From Cupriavidus pauculus (GTDB lineage: Bacteria; Pseudomonadota; Gammaproteobacteria; Burkholderiales; Burkholderiaceae), in the NCBI RefSeq assembly GCF_002858765.1, contig NZ_PJRP01000004.1:103319-167318 (forward strand): a DNA stretch of 64,000 bases, read 5' to 3'. Below, one piece after another: positions 54,653 through 64,000 of the stretch. The first letter of the stretch is position 1; each line of letters opens with the position of its first letter. Under the pieces are notes generated by a model. It worked only from the letters and a program-made list of their open reading frames with translations. It was not told the origin of the DNA and ran no database searches. The position numbers and the translations under genes were made by a program.

Positions 54653-55309
54653 CTATTGCCGCTGCAATCCGTAAAACCTACTGACCACCTCTGCGGGTGG
54701 GCCGCAGCGCAATGCCTGATCGGCGGATCGTCGGGCGGACTGGATGCGTGAAAATCCATCGATAAAAATTGAAACGAGATCGCCGTCGAAATGCGTGCCA
54801 ATCCCGTGTTCCAGAACCGCGCATGCTGCCTCTTCGGTCATACCCGGGCGATAGCACCGGTCCTCGGTCATGGCATCGAAGGCGTCGGCGATGGACACCA
54901 CGCGCACGGCCAAAGGAAGCTCGTCGCCGGCCAGTCCCTGCGGATACCCCATGCCGTCATATCGCTCGTGATGGCAGCGCGCCATTAGCGCCGCGAACTG
55001 CAGAAGTTCGTCGGTGCTTCCCGAAAGGATGTCGGCGCCGATGCTGGAGTGCCGCTCAATTTCTACGCGTTCTTGCACGTCCAGACGGCCAGGCTTCAGG
55101 AGAACGGAGTCGGGAACCGCCAGCTTGCCGACGTCGTGAACGGGCGTGGCGAGGCGGATCTTCTCCTGTTCATGCGATCCCAACCCTGCCAGTGCGGCCA
55201 GGCATTCGGCCACTAGCGCAGTGCGAATGACGTGAGATACGGCACCGTCGTAGCGTACTGCGCTGGCCGTGGCAAGACTTGCTAGGGTGAGTACTGCGTT
55301 GCTGCTCAT
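54653..55309 (-). CDS. HD-GYP domain protein (cyclic-di-GMP phosphodiesterase type)
   Basis: A 218-residue protein made of one HD-GYP domain. The HD pair is in ATPVHDVGKLAVPDSVL, then ERHSSIGADILSGST, and the GYP motif in HHERYDGMGYPQGL followed by ADAFDAMTEDRCYRPG. All metal-binding residues are visible. No receiver or sensor domain is present, so its signal input must come from elsewhere. It is alone on the minus strand. Confidence 0.9.
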   Translation of the reverse strand: MSSNAVLTLASLATASAVRYDGAVSHVIRTALVAECLAALAGLGSHEQEKIRLATPVHDVGKLAVPDSVLLKPGRLDVQERVEIERHSSIGADILSGSTDELLQFAALMARCHHERYDGMGYPQGLAGDELPLAVRVVSIADAFDAMTEDRCYRPGMTEEAACAVLEHGIGTHFDGDLVSIFIDGFSRIQSARRSADQALRCGPPAEVVSRFYGLQRQ

Positions 55310-55499
55310 ATTACGGTGGGGGCGAAAAAAACGAGGGATTTTGCCATTACCGCCGCATGCGGTCGATGAATCCCTGCAATCGTCAACGCGCTGCCGCCTG
55401 ATTGAGGTTTCGAACGCTACGCACCGAGATGGACAGCGAAGGTACGCCGTTATGCTGGAATGATGCCTATATTGAGCCCGAGATCGACCAGCGAATTTC

Positions 55500-55772
55500 C
55501 CCTCTTGTTCCCAACGGCGCCGGTCTGCTCAGTCAATTATAGAGCAGACCGTGGGTGTCACTGTCGGGGATATCAAGCAGACCATCGGCGCCACAACCAT
55601 TAGGGGCGACATGGCGCGCCGGTTACTGGTTGAGCCCGGAGTCGCGGGCTTGAAGATCAACCGAACCTATCTTGATGACGCGAAGAAACCGTTACTCATC
55701 ACGGCGAATACCTATCCCGCGGACAAGGTTCGATTCACGTTTTGGATGCATCGAGCGCCGAAATCTGGGTGA
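55500..55772 (+). pseudogene. UTRA-domain remnant of a GntR/HutC-type regulator
   Basis: The frame reads SIIEQTVGVTVGDIKQTIGA then TTIRGDMARRLLVEPGVAGL and ends TANTYPADKVRFTFWMHR, the C-terminal half of a UTRA ligand domain. Upstream the same homology seems to move to another frame (VPNGAGLLSQL), so a frameshift precedes it. No helix-turn-helix remains. It is a fragment, not an expressed regulator. Confidence 0.6.
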
Positions 55773-56425
55773 CGCGTTGTCGGGTGGCGCCAATCCGACC
55801 GCAATTGCCGCTTGGAGCCAGGGCGATAACCTCCGAACTTCGGAAGCAGAAAAAGCCCCTCACTTGTTGCTGGGCTTGCTACAGCATTCGTCCAGTAAGT
55901 CGTACGCTGGGACTGAAATGACTTCGATTAACGCGAGGGCCTTGGCATTACAAGTGGCATTGGGGATGCCCACAAACTATAGGCGGATAGCAATGCGTAA
56001 CGAGGCCGAGGCGTTCGGCAGGAGTTTTACTTCCCGCGCCCGCGTGACGTACAACAGTATTGTCATCGAGCGCTGGCAGCGGCGACGACGCACACTCGAT
56101 CAGCCCTCGGCCTGCGCCACAGCTTTCGACAGACCTCTTTGACGCGGACCATATGTGTGCCAATAAGCAGGCTTCGCGAAGTCTGGTCAGCACTACGCTC
56201 GCGGCAACTGGCATTCCTCGCGACGCGTAGGGCCGGCGCGTACCGGGGCTCGCCTTGTGCGCCCGTTTTGTCGGCCGGGGGATTGCGAGCAAGCTCAGTT
56301 GCACACCGGACTGGTCGGCGGCGAGGAAGAGGGGGGTACGTCGAATGAACTCAATCAGCGACGAGGCTTTCGGATGGGCACCCCCAGTGCCCATCGCGAT
56401 TGACGTTACTCAGTCATACAGGACT
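55773..56425. other. Intergenic region, no supported gene
   Basis: About 650 bases with frames in several phases but none with a ribosome site and family. A short plus frame near 56140-56230 (MCANKQASRSLVSTTLAATG) and a longer minus frame across 55948-56394 look accidental or are remnants. Nothing else was seen. Confidence 0.3.
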
Positions 56426-56692
56426 TTAGGATCTCGAACTGTCGGAGTATCCATCACGGTTGGTGACCCGCGCAGCCTCGGTGAACACATCGTACCCCCT
56501 TATTACTGCGGCGCTCGCTCCATCGGCGTAGACGTCAAATTTGGTGGCTTTTCCTCCGTCAGTATAGGGATCGCGCGGCCCCATCGTGCTGGCGCCATCA
56601 GTGTAGACATCCCGAATGCCCGTGCCTGCGTATGTCACACCGGCGCCAAGCACGGTACCAACTACAGTGAACAGTAAGATGTTCTTTAGCAT
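56426..56692 (-). CDS. Secreted D-x-YTDGA-repeat protein
   Basis: 88 residues from the ATG at 56692, after AGAGGTGG. A signal peptide (MLKNILLFTVVGTVLGAGVT, cleavage after YAG or VTYA) leads into five degenerate octapeptides: DVYTDGAS, DPYTDGGK, DVYADGAS, DVFTEAAR and DGYSDSSR. It is a paralogue of the six-unit protein at 6.5 kb, with more divergent repeats. Exported, probably disordered; role unknown, possibly in metal or envelope stress. Confidence 0.7.
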   Translation of the reverse strand: MLKNILLFTVVGTVLGAGVTYAGTGIRDVYTDGASTMGPRDPYTDGGKATKFDVYADGASAAVIRGYDVFTEAARVTNRDGYSDSSRS

Positions 56693-57458
56693 GTTCCACC
56701 TCTTTCTCAGGCCCTGATTCATCGGCTAGTAGGAATTACTAGGAGGATTGAAGCACCAGCGCCGCAAGTGGAAAATCCCTTGCGGTCGGTCATCCACTAG
56801 AACGATCCCATTCGCCGGATATCGACTGAATCGATCGTACGTCGTCGTTGGCGATCTTTGTGGGGCGGGGCGGAGGTCGCCGCGTGGCGTCTTCCAGATA
56901 CTTTTAGGAATCCCAGTGAATGACTTCGGGAGCCACCGATCCAATGACGCTGTCTAGGGGGAGTGCCCGGGAAACGAGTGGGAGTCTAGACACTCGAAGC
57001 TTGAGGAACACTGCAGATAGAAGTATAGAGATCCGTTGCATTGCCTCCTAGCCCCCTTACAAATGGCCCGACGAGCGTTGTGCAACGTGCTCGCTGTAGC
57101 CGCGGCCCTCACCGATCCTCCCCGTGGAGAGGTCCAAAAGATTGGCAATCCGGCATACGAGGGCTATCGTTCCAGAAGCCACGAAAGGGCCCGTGTCCAG
57201 AAGTGTGAGCGTCACGAGATGAGCCATAACTTCTCGCCCCGGCTGACTACCGGGCGATCAACGCTTTTTGACTGGGCTTGGGTAGGCAATTTGGTACGCC
57301 AGCGCGTACGCTATCGGACCGTTCTCGAGCCCATTCCCATCTATTCTTAATACAGATGAGGCGCGCTCAGTTTCCCCAAACAGAAATGAAGAGGCGGGCG
57401 ATTACCCCATCGTGAAAGAACAGTGGAGTGCCTGTCGCCCAGCGACGAGGAGGACATC
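56693..57458. other. Gene-poor region
   Basis: About 770 bases between the repeat protein and the DUF3309 gene. Frames on both strands are present without ribosome sites or family resemblance. I see no hairpin with a T-run. The promoter of the repeat protein must lie in its first 100 bases. Confidence 0.35.
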
Positions 57459-57650
57459 ATGTCTCTCGGAATCCCACTACTAATTGTCTTGGTCGTTATG
57501 TTGGTTGGGGCGTTCCCCGAGGGGTCCTATAGCAACGGTTGGGGCTGCGTACCCAGCGGTGTGCTTAGCGTGGATCCACTCATCGTTCTCGTGCTGTTTC
57601 CTTTTGGGGCGATTTTAAAGCTCTCGCTTGGATATGCTAAAGGAGGCTGA
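57459..57650 (+). CDS. DUF3309-like small membrane protein
   Basis: 63 residues from the ATG at 57459, preceded by GAGGAGG. The N-terminus MSLGIPLLIVLVVMLVGAFP and the middle SNGWGCVPSGVLSV follow the DUF3309 pattern, two membrane segments around a short Gly/Pro turn. The tail differs from the usual short GRI end. Function unknown; such genes are common in Burkholderiaceae. Confidence 0.75.
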   Translation: MSLGIPLLIVLVVMLVGAFPEGSYSNGWGCVPSGVLSVDPLIVLVLFPFGAILKLSLGYAKGG

Positions 57651-57906
57651 AGCGGTGCCCGATGGCTTCGACGTGTCCTCCGTCGGGTATTTGCTGCTCG
57701 TGCAGATTTGGTAGCCGAACTGTCACCGTATGGGGCAAGAGACGTTAGCGTCTACGACAGGCCAATGAGCCCGGAACGGACCACCGATTCTGAGGACGAC
57801 GTCCTGTCACATGTCTTCGGAATCAGTAGGGGATCAGGTGTATCGCTCCCGAAGAGCCTGATCGTTTGGTCAGAGGTTGCAGCTTCACTCACTCGCGAGT
57901 TTCTAT

Positions 57907-58788
57907 ATGAATCCCATCACCGCATTCTTGGTTGCTCTTCTCTTGTTTTTGGGCGCTGCGACAGGCATGTTCGTCTCTGTTCTACTGGCACCACTGTTTG
58001 CCATCGCCGCAATCCTGCTCGCAGCAACACTAAAAATGGCCAAAGCATGGGAGAAGTTTGTCATCTTGCGCGCTGGAAAGCTACAGAGCGTCAAGGGACC
58101 TGGGCTGTTTCTGATCTTGCCAATTGTCGATAGCGTTACAGCGATCATTGACGCACGCATCCAGACCACTGGGTTCAACGCGGAGCAGGCATTGACCAAG
58201 GATACCGTGCCCGTTAATGTTGACGCGATTGTTTTCTGGCACGTCCACGACGCGCAGAAAGCCGCATTAGCCATTACCGACTATCGCCAGGCGATCGACC
58301 GCGTCGCGCAGACGTCGTTACGGGAAATGATCGGTGCTTCGATGCTGTCGGCGCTCCTATCCGATCGTAAAGCGGCGGATGAGCAGTTGCGCGCCGAGAT
58401 CGGCGAGAAGACTGCAGCGTGGGGCGTGACCGTATCCTCTGTGGAGGTGCGCGACGTCGCCATCCCCGTAGCGCTTCAGGACGCCATGTCCAGGCAAGCG
58501 CAGGCGGAACGAGAAAAGCAAGCCCGCGTCATTTTGGGCTCGGCAGAAGCGGCCATTGCGGCCAAGTTTGTCGAAGCTGCAGGCGTATATGAGGGTCATC
58601 CACAGGCGCTCCAGTTGCGCGCTATGAACATCATCTACGAGACCACAAAAGAGCGGGGAGCTACTATCCTGATGCCGACCTCGATGGTCGATAGTATGAA
58701 CCCCGTTGCAGTTGCATTCGGGGTCTCCAACAGCACAGAACCGGCGAACGCTGTCCTACAGGTCAAGACAGCGGCAGTTGCAGCGTAG
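57907..58788 (+). CDS. Slipin/SPFH-domain membrane protein
   Basis: 293 residues from the ATG at 57907. Two N-terminal hydrophobic segments (about residues 4-24 and 25-43), then an SPFH domain: AWEKFVILRAGKLQSVKGPG, TKDTVPVNVDAIVFWHVHDA and VEVRDVAIPVALQDAMSRQA. A coiled-coil region (QAEREKQARVILGSAEAAIA) follows. Slipins form large membrane-bound oligomers that help protein quality control. No NfeD partner gene is next to it. Confidence 0.88.
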   Translation: MNPITAFLVALLLFLGAATGMFVSVLLAPLFAIAAILLAATLKMAKAWEKFVILRAGKLQSVKGPGLFLILPIVDSVTAIIDARIQTTGFNAEQALTKDTVPVNVDAIVFWHVHDAQKAALAITDYRQAIDRVAQTSLREMIGASMLSALLSDRKAADEQLRAEIGEKTAAWGVTVSSVEVRDVAIPVALQDAMSRQAQAEREKQARVILGSAEAAIAAKFVEAAGVYEGHPQALQLRAMNIIYETTKERGATILMPTSMVDSMNPVAVAFGVSNSTEPANAVLQVKTAAVAA

Positions 58789-58895
58789 CTATATGGGGCA
58801 GGGCATTCCGTTGGGTGCAGGAATGCCATTGCTCGCTTCCATTGCGGCAGCTATTTAACTACTTGCCTTCCCACTGCCCACTGCTCCGCCCACGA

Positions 58896-59977
<1,082 letters not shown>

Positions 59978-60235
59978 TTACGACGAAATGGTGTATGAGT
60001 TGCGCGACCCCGCCGCATAAATATCTAGCGCCAGAAGCACTATCTGGTCTCGATGTCGGTCAAAGCTGGCCAAAAAATCAGCCTCTCCGGGCGAAGGACT
60101 CTCTTCGTCGAAATGCATCAACACGTTTTCCGAGACCTGGAAAGCGACTTCGCGGGTATTGTCGTAGCCCCAGAAGCATACACAGTGGCGCGAAGCGTCG
60201 TAGCTGCGACTGGGATTGGGGAAACTGAGTGCCAT
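59978..60235 (-). CDS. DUF1488 family protein
   Basis: 85 residues from the ATG at 60235, after AAGGAGC. The start MALSFPNPSRSYDASRHCVC and then FWGYDNTREVAFQVSENVLM match DUF1488, a small cytoplasmic family of unknown function common in Burkholderiaceae. Length is normal. Confidence 0.8.
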   Translation of the reverse strand: MALSFPNPSRSYDASRHCVCFWGYDNTREVAFQVSENVLMHFDEESPSPGEADFLASFDRHRDQIVLLALDIYAAGSRNSYTISS

Positions 60236-60974
60236 GATGCTCCTTACGATCGGGAACGCGAGCACGATGCTCAAGTGTTTGGGCATATGCGCGCCAGTGC
60301 GGTGGATACCCCAGTATGCGCGTGTTTAACGGAATAGTCCGCGTATACACGATCGAGTGCGGTATGGCGTAGGTGTCAGCTGGAGAGTGACGCGTCTGGG
60401 GTACCACACGACAGGAAGAGATACGTGGCACCGGGCTAGGCGAGGGAAAAACAGCGAAAGAAGCAGTCTTCCCCGGCATCGACACAGGTATAGTCGCGGT
60501 GAATAGAGAGGGGCTGTGTAGCCGACACGTCGACCTTTGAGCGATTGAATTCAGTGCAATTTGATGAAGTTATTTTCTTTTCCATCGCGCACGCGATGAA
60601 GCGAGAGAGGATTCTCAGAGAATTCGCGACCCGCGATCGACGTTATTGCTATTGCCCGACGCGGCAGTTGGGAGGCGGCCGTCGAAATCAATATATTCTC
60701 CTCCTTGTCCGCTATCGTACCGACCGCAGTTTGGATTGGTGTCAGTCTCTGTTAGTAGATATCGATCGTGGCGAAGGAGAGTGTCAAAAAGCTTGGTATC
60801 CAGGAGCGCGTTGGACTTCCGTCGCTTCCACACGACGATTCAGTTCAGCCTGACCGCACGCCAGCAGAACGCGTGCATGATGCATGGCAACGGCATGAAG
60901 TTGATGCGCGAGTTCTTCAAAGAATATCGTCAACCTCATGTGCGGCAACACGAACGCCCATCAGGAGGATGTTC
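60236..60974. other. Gene-poor region
   Basis: About 740 bases before the PRC-barrel gene. Frames near 60545-60960 have no ribosome site and no family I know. No tRNA or T-run hairpin. May be promoter plus decayed sequence. Confidence 0.35.
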
Positions 60975-61436
60975 ATGAATCCCTACAACCTCAACGCCGA
61001 CAGTGCTAATCCACGCGCAGTGATTCTCGGCGCTATCGATTCGGAGAATACCGGGCCAGGACCATTTGTGATGGCCTCGGATACGTTGGAGCACAATTCT
61101 GTCATCGGTCCTGACGGCGACAAGCTTGGTACGGTCAATCACATTATGCTCGACGTGGTTAACGGACGCATCGCGTATGCGGTGCTGTCCTTCGGTGGAT
61201 TCCTCGGGTTCGGCGGCAAGCTGTTCGCAGTGCCCTGGTCCGCGCTTACGCTCGATACGGAGCGCAAGAGTTTCGTATTGGGTATCGATAGGGCGAAGCT
61301 TGAGGCCGCACCGGGCTTTGATAAGGCGCGCTGGCCTAGCATGGCGGACCCACAATGGGGCGCCCACATCCACGAGTACTACGGTAGGTCACCGTATTGG
61401 AAAGATTATCGGTACGAACGCGAGTCTCGTCCCTGA
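60975..61436 (+). CDS. PRC-barrel domain protein
   Basis: 153 residues from the ATG at 60975, after TCAGGAGGA. The barrel includes NSVIGPDGDKLGTVNHIMLD, AYAVLSFGGFLGFGGKLFAV and PWSALTLDTERKSFVLGID. The C-terminus (WGAHIHEYYGRSPYW) is typical of stress-associated PRC proteins of this group. Cytoplasmic; function unproven. Confidence 0.85.
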   Translation: MNPYNLNADSANPRAVILGAIDSENTGPGPFVMASDTLEHNSVIGPDGDKLGTVNHIMLDVVNGRIAYAVLSFGGFLGFGGKLFAVPWSALTLDTERKSFVLGIDRAKLEAAPGFDKARWPSMADPQWGAHIHEYYGRSPYWKDYRYERESRP

Positions 61437-62396
61437 TGCCTTGATGGATCTACGTGCGTTCATTCGACAGGGAACCTATGAGATCAGTTTCTGCACTATC
61501 AATCCAGAGGAAACGTCTGCCAACGCTAGAGAATCGCCCGCCGGAACAACCAGGTGAGGCCCGCAAGAGCACCCAACCAGGTCAGACTGATCCGAAGAGC
61601 AAACAAGTTGCCGATCTGAACTGCGACGATGCAGGGGAAAAGCGCGAGCTGCGACGCCGTTAGCGTCGGTCCATTTTAAGGAACTCCGTGCCACCAGCGC
61701 TTGAACTCAGATAGGTAGACTCCGAATCGGGGTACTGTAGTGGGATTGCCGTAGGGATTGCGGGACAGCGTGCATCTCATGGGCCACGGGGGGCAGTTCC
61801 GTTTCTGGTGGCGGCTGACACAAGCCTCCGTAGCGTACGGATCCCGTGGTCATTCCGCAGAACACAATCGCCTGTTACAACGCGGTCCAGGCGCTGCAGG
61901 GTTCACAGTAGGAAAAGAAGGGAATGGACAGCTTCTTCCGCCTGTTTCTGGTCCCGCGTATGGGTTAATACGGTAGGGGTAGCAGTGATTCCGCTAACTT
62001 TGCCTGCGGCTAACCATACCAATCAGTCGAACATATCAGGCAAGCATCTACAGCGGAGTAGCAACCCGCCCATCGACTCACAGGGGCGCAGCAACGTCTC
62101 GCACGGCGCCGCCCCCGATTCCGTCTGAGTTCGTATAAGCCCCCTCGCGAGTTTACCGGCGGCGGTAAGAGATGAAGCGACCGGCTCAACGGGAAAGAGT
62201 TGAGCAACTCCGGTTCGCTGCTTGCCTATAAAAGACGCTGTAGCGGGGTTCCCACTGCGAGTCCTGCCTATCGACGCAACTCGCGCCGGACGTTGTGCCG
62301 AAAGACGTGTCCGTAATGCTGACGTTGCGTTGTGTTGATGGGGCTCGGGAAATTGGCGATCCTGCGCGCCAGAGTTGGCGAATTCGTCTGTACGGG
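61437..62396. other. Gene-poor region
   Basis: About 960 bases with only one weak candidate gene (61478-61663). Several frames are open but short and unconvincing. No terminator or repeat stands out. Confidence 0.35.
61478..61663 (+). CDS. Possible small basic protein
   Basis: 61 residues, MRSVSALSIQRKRLPTLENR onward, strongly charged with no membrane segment or family. GGGAA precedes the ATG at a fair distance. It follows the PRC-barrel gene by 41 bases on the same strand and could be cotranscribed. Composition alone cannot prove it is translated. Confidence 0.3.
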   Translation: MRSVSALSIQRKRLPTLENRPPEQPGEARKSTQPGQTDPKSKQVADLNCDDAGEKRELRRR

Positions 62397-62639
62397 TCAG
62401 GAATCGAGGCAACTGGCCATCCAGATTGCGCTGTCCTCCGATTGCCGCTCTTGGAGTTCCGTCGGCTTGCGCTGGGCTCCACAATCGGCAATCTCGCGGT
62501 GGATTTCGGTCTCCTCGCGCACCTCACTAGAGGCGTGGGGTGTCATGCGAATGTAGATGACGCGCGAGGCAACGGCCGCCAAGACCACTAGCATGATGGC
62601 AAGAAGCGCTTGGGCGAGGACCCTGGTCCAGTTCTGCAC
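62397..62639 (-). CDS. Possible small membrane protein
   Basis: About 80 residues from a GTG (62639) or TTG two codons earlier. A membrane segment (VLAQALLAIMLVVLAAVASR) is followed by a charged tail (SSEVREETEIHREIADC). The layout of one membrane segment then charged helix loosely recalls the 5.6-6.3 kb membrane protein. It has no clear ribosome site. It lies after the terminator of the peptide operon, so it would need its own promoter. Confidence 0.35.
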   Translation of the reverse strand: MQNWTRVLAQALLAIMLVVLAAVASRVIYIRMTPHASSEVREETEIHREIADCGAQRKPTELQERQSEDSAIWMASCLDS

Positions 62640-62800
62640 TGTCAATAGAGGTGAGGGCTGCGGTGAAGGATACGCGAACCGCGAGGTCGGCATGTTGCGC
62701 CCACGGCTTGGCGGGCTCAGAGTGGGTCGTTCGAGGCAGGACCGTTGCGATAGCGACCTCATCTCGAACCTGTATGGATATACAGTATGGTCGAGGCGGG

Positions 62801-62835
62801 AAAAAAAGAAGCCCGCGGCAGATGGCGCACGGGCT
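62801..62835 (-). terminator. Terminator of the RGG-leader peptide operon
   Basis: On the minus strand: AGCCCG, 14-base loop, CGGGCT, then TCTTTTTTT. It lies about 210 bases after the stop of the last peptide gene and is the first strong terminator on that strand. Confidence 0.75.
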
Positions 62836-63042
62836 GGGACAGTGTCATGGGGTCAATCACGACACCGACATTTTCGTGTGCGCCAAACGCCATGTCTTCC
62901 CCCCTGAAGGGTGGGTTATGTCGCTGCGCTCCCTTAACCGGATTACCGATCTGCCGGCTTCACGGGACGAGCTGTCAGTCCGTTGCTATAGCAGGAACCG
63001 GGAAAGCACTGTTGTGCGCATAAGCGCGTGGAGGCCGGTAGT

Positions 63043-63312
63043 TCAAGCCACCGCCGCCCAGTTGCCGCCCTTTTGCACCGGATTGACGTTGAGCGCGAGG
63101 TTGCCCAGGTCGACGCCAACGATCTTGTTGTTGTTGAAGGCGGCAACGTTCACCTGCTGGAACTGCTGCACGCTCTGGTTGATGTTGACGTTGACCAGCG
63201 GGCCGGCAGCGGCAATCCTGCCGAACCAGTCCGTGCCGCCGCGGATGGCGCACAGCGATTGGTGGTCGAGGTCCTTGCTGACGGCAAGGTCGCGGACGAT
63301 GATCGATGACAT
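63043..63312 (-). CDS. Small RGG-leader protein, member 1
   Basis: 89 residues, start preceded by AAGGAG. The first 26 residues end in AIRGG and match the leaders of the two neighbours (M-x-x-L/I-x-I/V-x-D-L, Asp/Glu-Leu, then RGG). The remainder is rich in Asn, Gln and Val (LVNVNINQSVQQFQQVNVAA) with no Cys after the leader. It is the most divergent of the three and lacks the YFGNG block. Probably a cleaved and exported peptide (inference). Confidence 0.7.
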   Translation of the reverse strand: MSSIIVRDLAVSKDLDHQSLCAIRGGTDWFGRIAAAGPLVNVNINQSVQQFQQVNVAAFNNNKIVGVDLGNLALNVNPVQKGGNWAAVA

Positions 63313-63396
63313 GGTGGACTCCTTGATGCGAATTCAGCGGGTTCGGTGCGCGGCCGGCGGCTGGCTCGAAGCCTGCGCCCGCCGCTGGCGACGGAC

Positions 63397-63663
63397 TCAG
63401 GCGTTGTTCTGCGCGTGCTGGTTCGTCGTCACGTTGTTCGTCATGTGGTCCTGGAAGGCCGAACCGTTGCCGAAGTAGTTGGCCACGTCCTGCAGTTGCT
63501 GGTTCGACTGCGTGATCTTCGTGTGCGAGTCGAACGACAGCTTCACGGGGGCGTAGACGCTGGTCCACGGGGCGATCAGGCCCAGGCCGCCGCGTACCGA
63601 CTTCATGCGGGTGGCTTCGAGGGTGGTGGTGCTGGACAGGTCGAGGATGGTCAGGGTGCTCAT
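63397..63663 (-). CDS. Small RGG-leader protein, member 2
   Basis: 88 residues, start preceded by AGGAG. Leader MSTLTILDLSSTTTLEATRM ends in KSVRGG at residue 26. The core has TQSNQQLQDVAN and then YFGNGSAFQDHMTNNV, nearly identical to member 3, and ends in Asn/Gln-rich sequence. The DNA in this part is almost the same in both genes, so they arose by recent duplication. No cysteines. Confidence 0.75.
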   Translation of the reverse strand: MSTLTILDLSSTTTLEATRMKSVRGGLGLIAPWTSVYAPVKLSFDSHTKITQSNQQLQDVANYFGNGSAFQDHMTNNVTTNQHAQNNA

Positions 63664-63720
63664 GGCAGTCTCCTAATGGGCGAATGTGCGGGTGCGATGC
63701 GTGGATGCGAGGGGTGATGC

Positions 63721-63996
63721 TCAGACCGGGTGGTACACGTTGTTCTGCGCGGACTGGTTCGTCGTGACGTTGTTCGTCATGTGGTCCTGGAAGGCCGAGC
63801 CATTGCCGAAGTAGTTCTCCACCGACTGCATTTGCTGGTTCGACTGGTTCACGTTGAACACCTTGTCGACCGACAGCTTGAACGGGCTGTAGACGGTGGT
63901 GATCGGCATGATGGCGATGCCGCCGCGTACGGCCTGCAGCGCCTTGGCGTCGAGGGTTTCGGTCGAGGACAGGTCCTTGATGGTCAGCTTGGTCAT
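63721..63996 (-). CDS. Small RGG-leader protein, member 3
   Basis: 91 residues, start four bases from the window edge, so its ribosome site is only partly visible. Leader MTKLTIKDLSSTETLDAKAL ends in QAVRGG at residue 26. The core carries VNQSNQQMQSVEN and YFGNGSAFQDHMTNNV, and ends NNVYHPV. Leaders of this shape (DLSxTxxLDxxxLxxVRGG) recall double-glycine-type leaders of exported peptides. More genes of the set may lie past the window. Confidence 0.75.
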   Translation of the reverse strand: MTKLTIKDLSSTETLDAKALQAVRGGIAIMPITTVYSPFKLSVDKVFNVNQSNQQMQSVENYFGNGSAFQDHMTNNVTTNQSAQNNVYHPV

Positions 63997-64000
63997 GATG

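Noticed and set aside
62975..63568. 197-residue minus-strand frame across the RGG-leader genes
   Set aside because: It lies in a shifted frame over two genes with good ribosome sites and paralogous sequence; Arg/Pro/His-rich shadow.
63429..63830. YFGNG block as a pediocin-type YGNGV bacteriocin motif
   Set aside because: The paired cysteines that define pediocin-like peptides are absent, so the resemblance is probably chance.

Overview
The window reads as an accessory stretch of a beta-proteobacterial replicon, most likely Burkholderiaceae of the Cupriavidus/Ralstonia type. This is an inference from the gene families: many LysR regulators, a Bug-type binding protein with a CaiB CoA-transferase, secreted DPYTDGAK-repeat proteins, and FecI/FecR with TonB receptors. 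No rRNA, tRNA, CRISPR array or replication origin was seen.

Layout. 0-7 kb: a DUF2188 protein, a NepI-like exporter, a scar joining two gene remnants, an esterase-like hydrolase, an AAA+ ATPase, a membrane protein and a secreted repeat protein. 7-10 kb: aspartate ammonia-lyase, then a TetR regulator and a quinone oxidoreductase that share an upstream motif. 10.4-24.5 kb: a large catabolic and uptake block. It holds a minus-strand operon (ABC ATPase, quinone oxidoreductase, GST, dehydroquinase-like protein, D-2-hydroxyacid dehydrogenase), two plus-strand flavoenzymes, a minus-strand set (RidA, DUF1028, LysR, and an M20 amidohydrolase broken by one stop codon), and a polyamine-type ABC binding protein with two permeases. 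24.5-29.4 kb: a decayed duplicate of a CAP-domain gene, an alpha/beta hydrolase split by a complete IS200/IS605 element (TnpA plus TnpB), and the intact CAP-domain gene. 29.5-38.3 kb: TetR/SDR, then LysR, class II aldolase, MHS transporter and HCCA-isomerase-like protein, then LysR/SDR. 38.5-45 kb: an iron-uptake signalling locus, FecI, FecR and two tandem TonB receptors. 45-54.6 kb: an ornithine-cyclodeaminase-family enzyme, a glyoxalase-fold protein, and a cluster of GntR, Bug protein, CaiB transferase, quinone oxidoreductase, GST, enoyl-CoA hydratase and exported carboxylesterase. 54.6-62.8 kb: gene-poor, with small stress-type genes (HD-GYP, repeat protein, DUF3309, slipin, TFPASDP protein, DUF1488, PRC-barrel) and remnants. 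62.8-64 kb: three tandem small proteins with matching 26-residue RGG leaders, ended by a terminator and probably continuing past the window.

The most notable items are the RGG-leader peptide operon; the IS605-type element, whose insertion site can be rebuilt to the base so that TAM and guide can be predicted; the dehydroquinase-like enzyme lacking its lid arginine; and the operator-like repeats that tie separate genes together.
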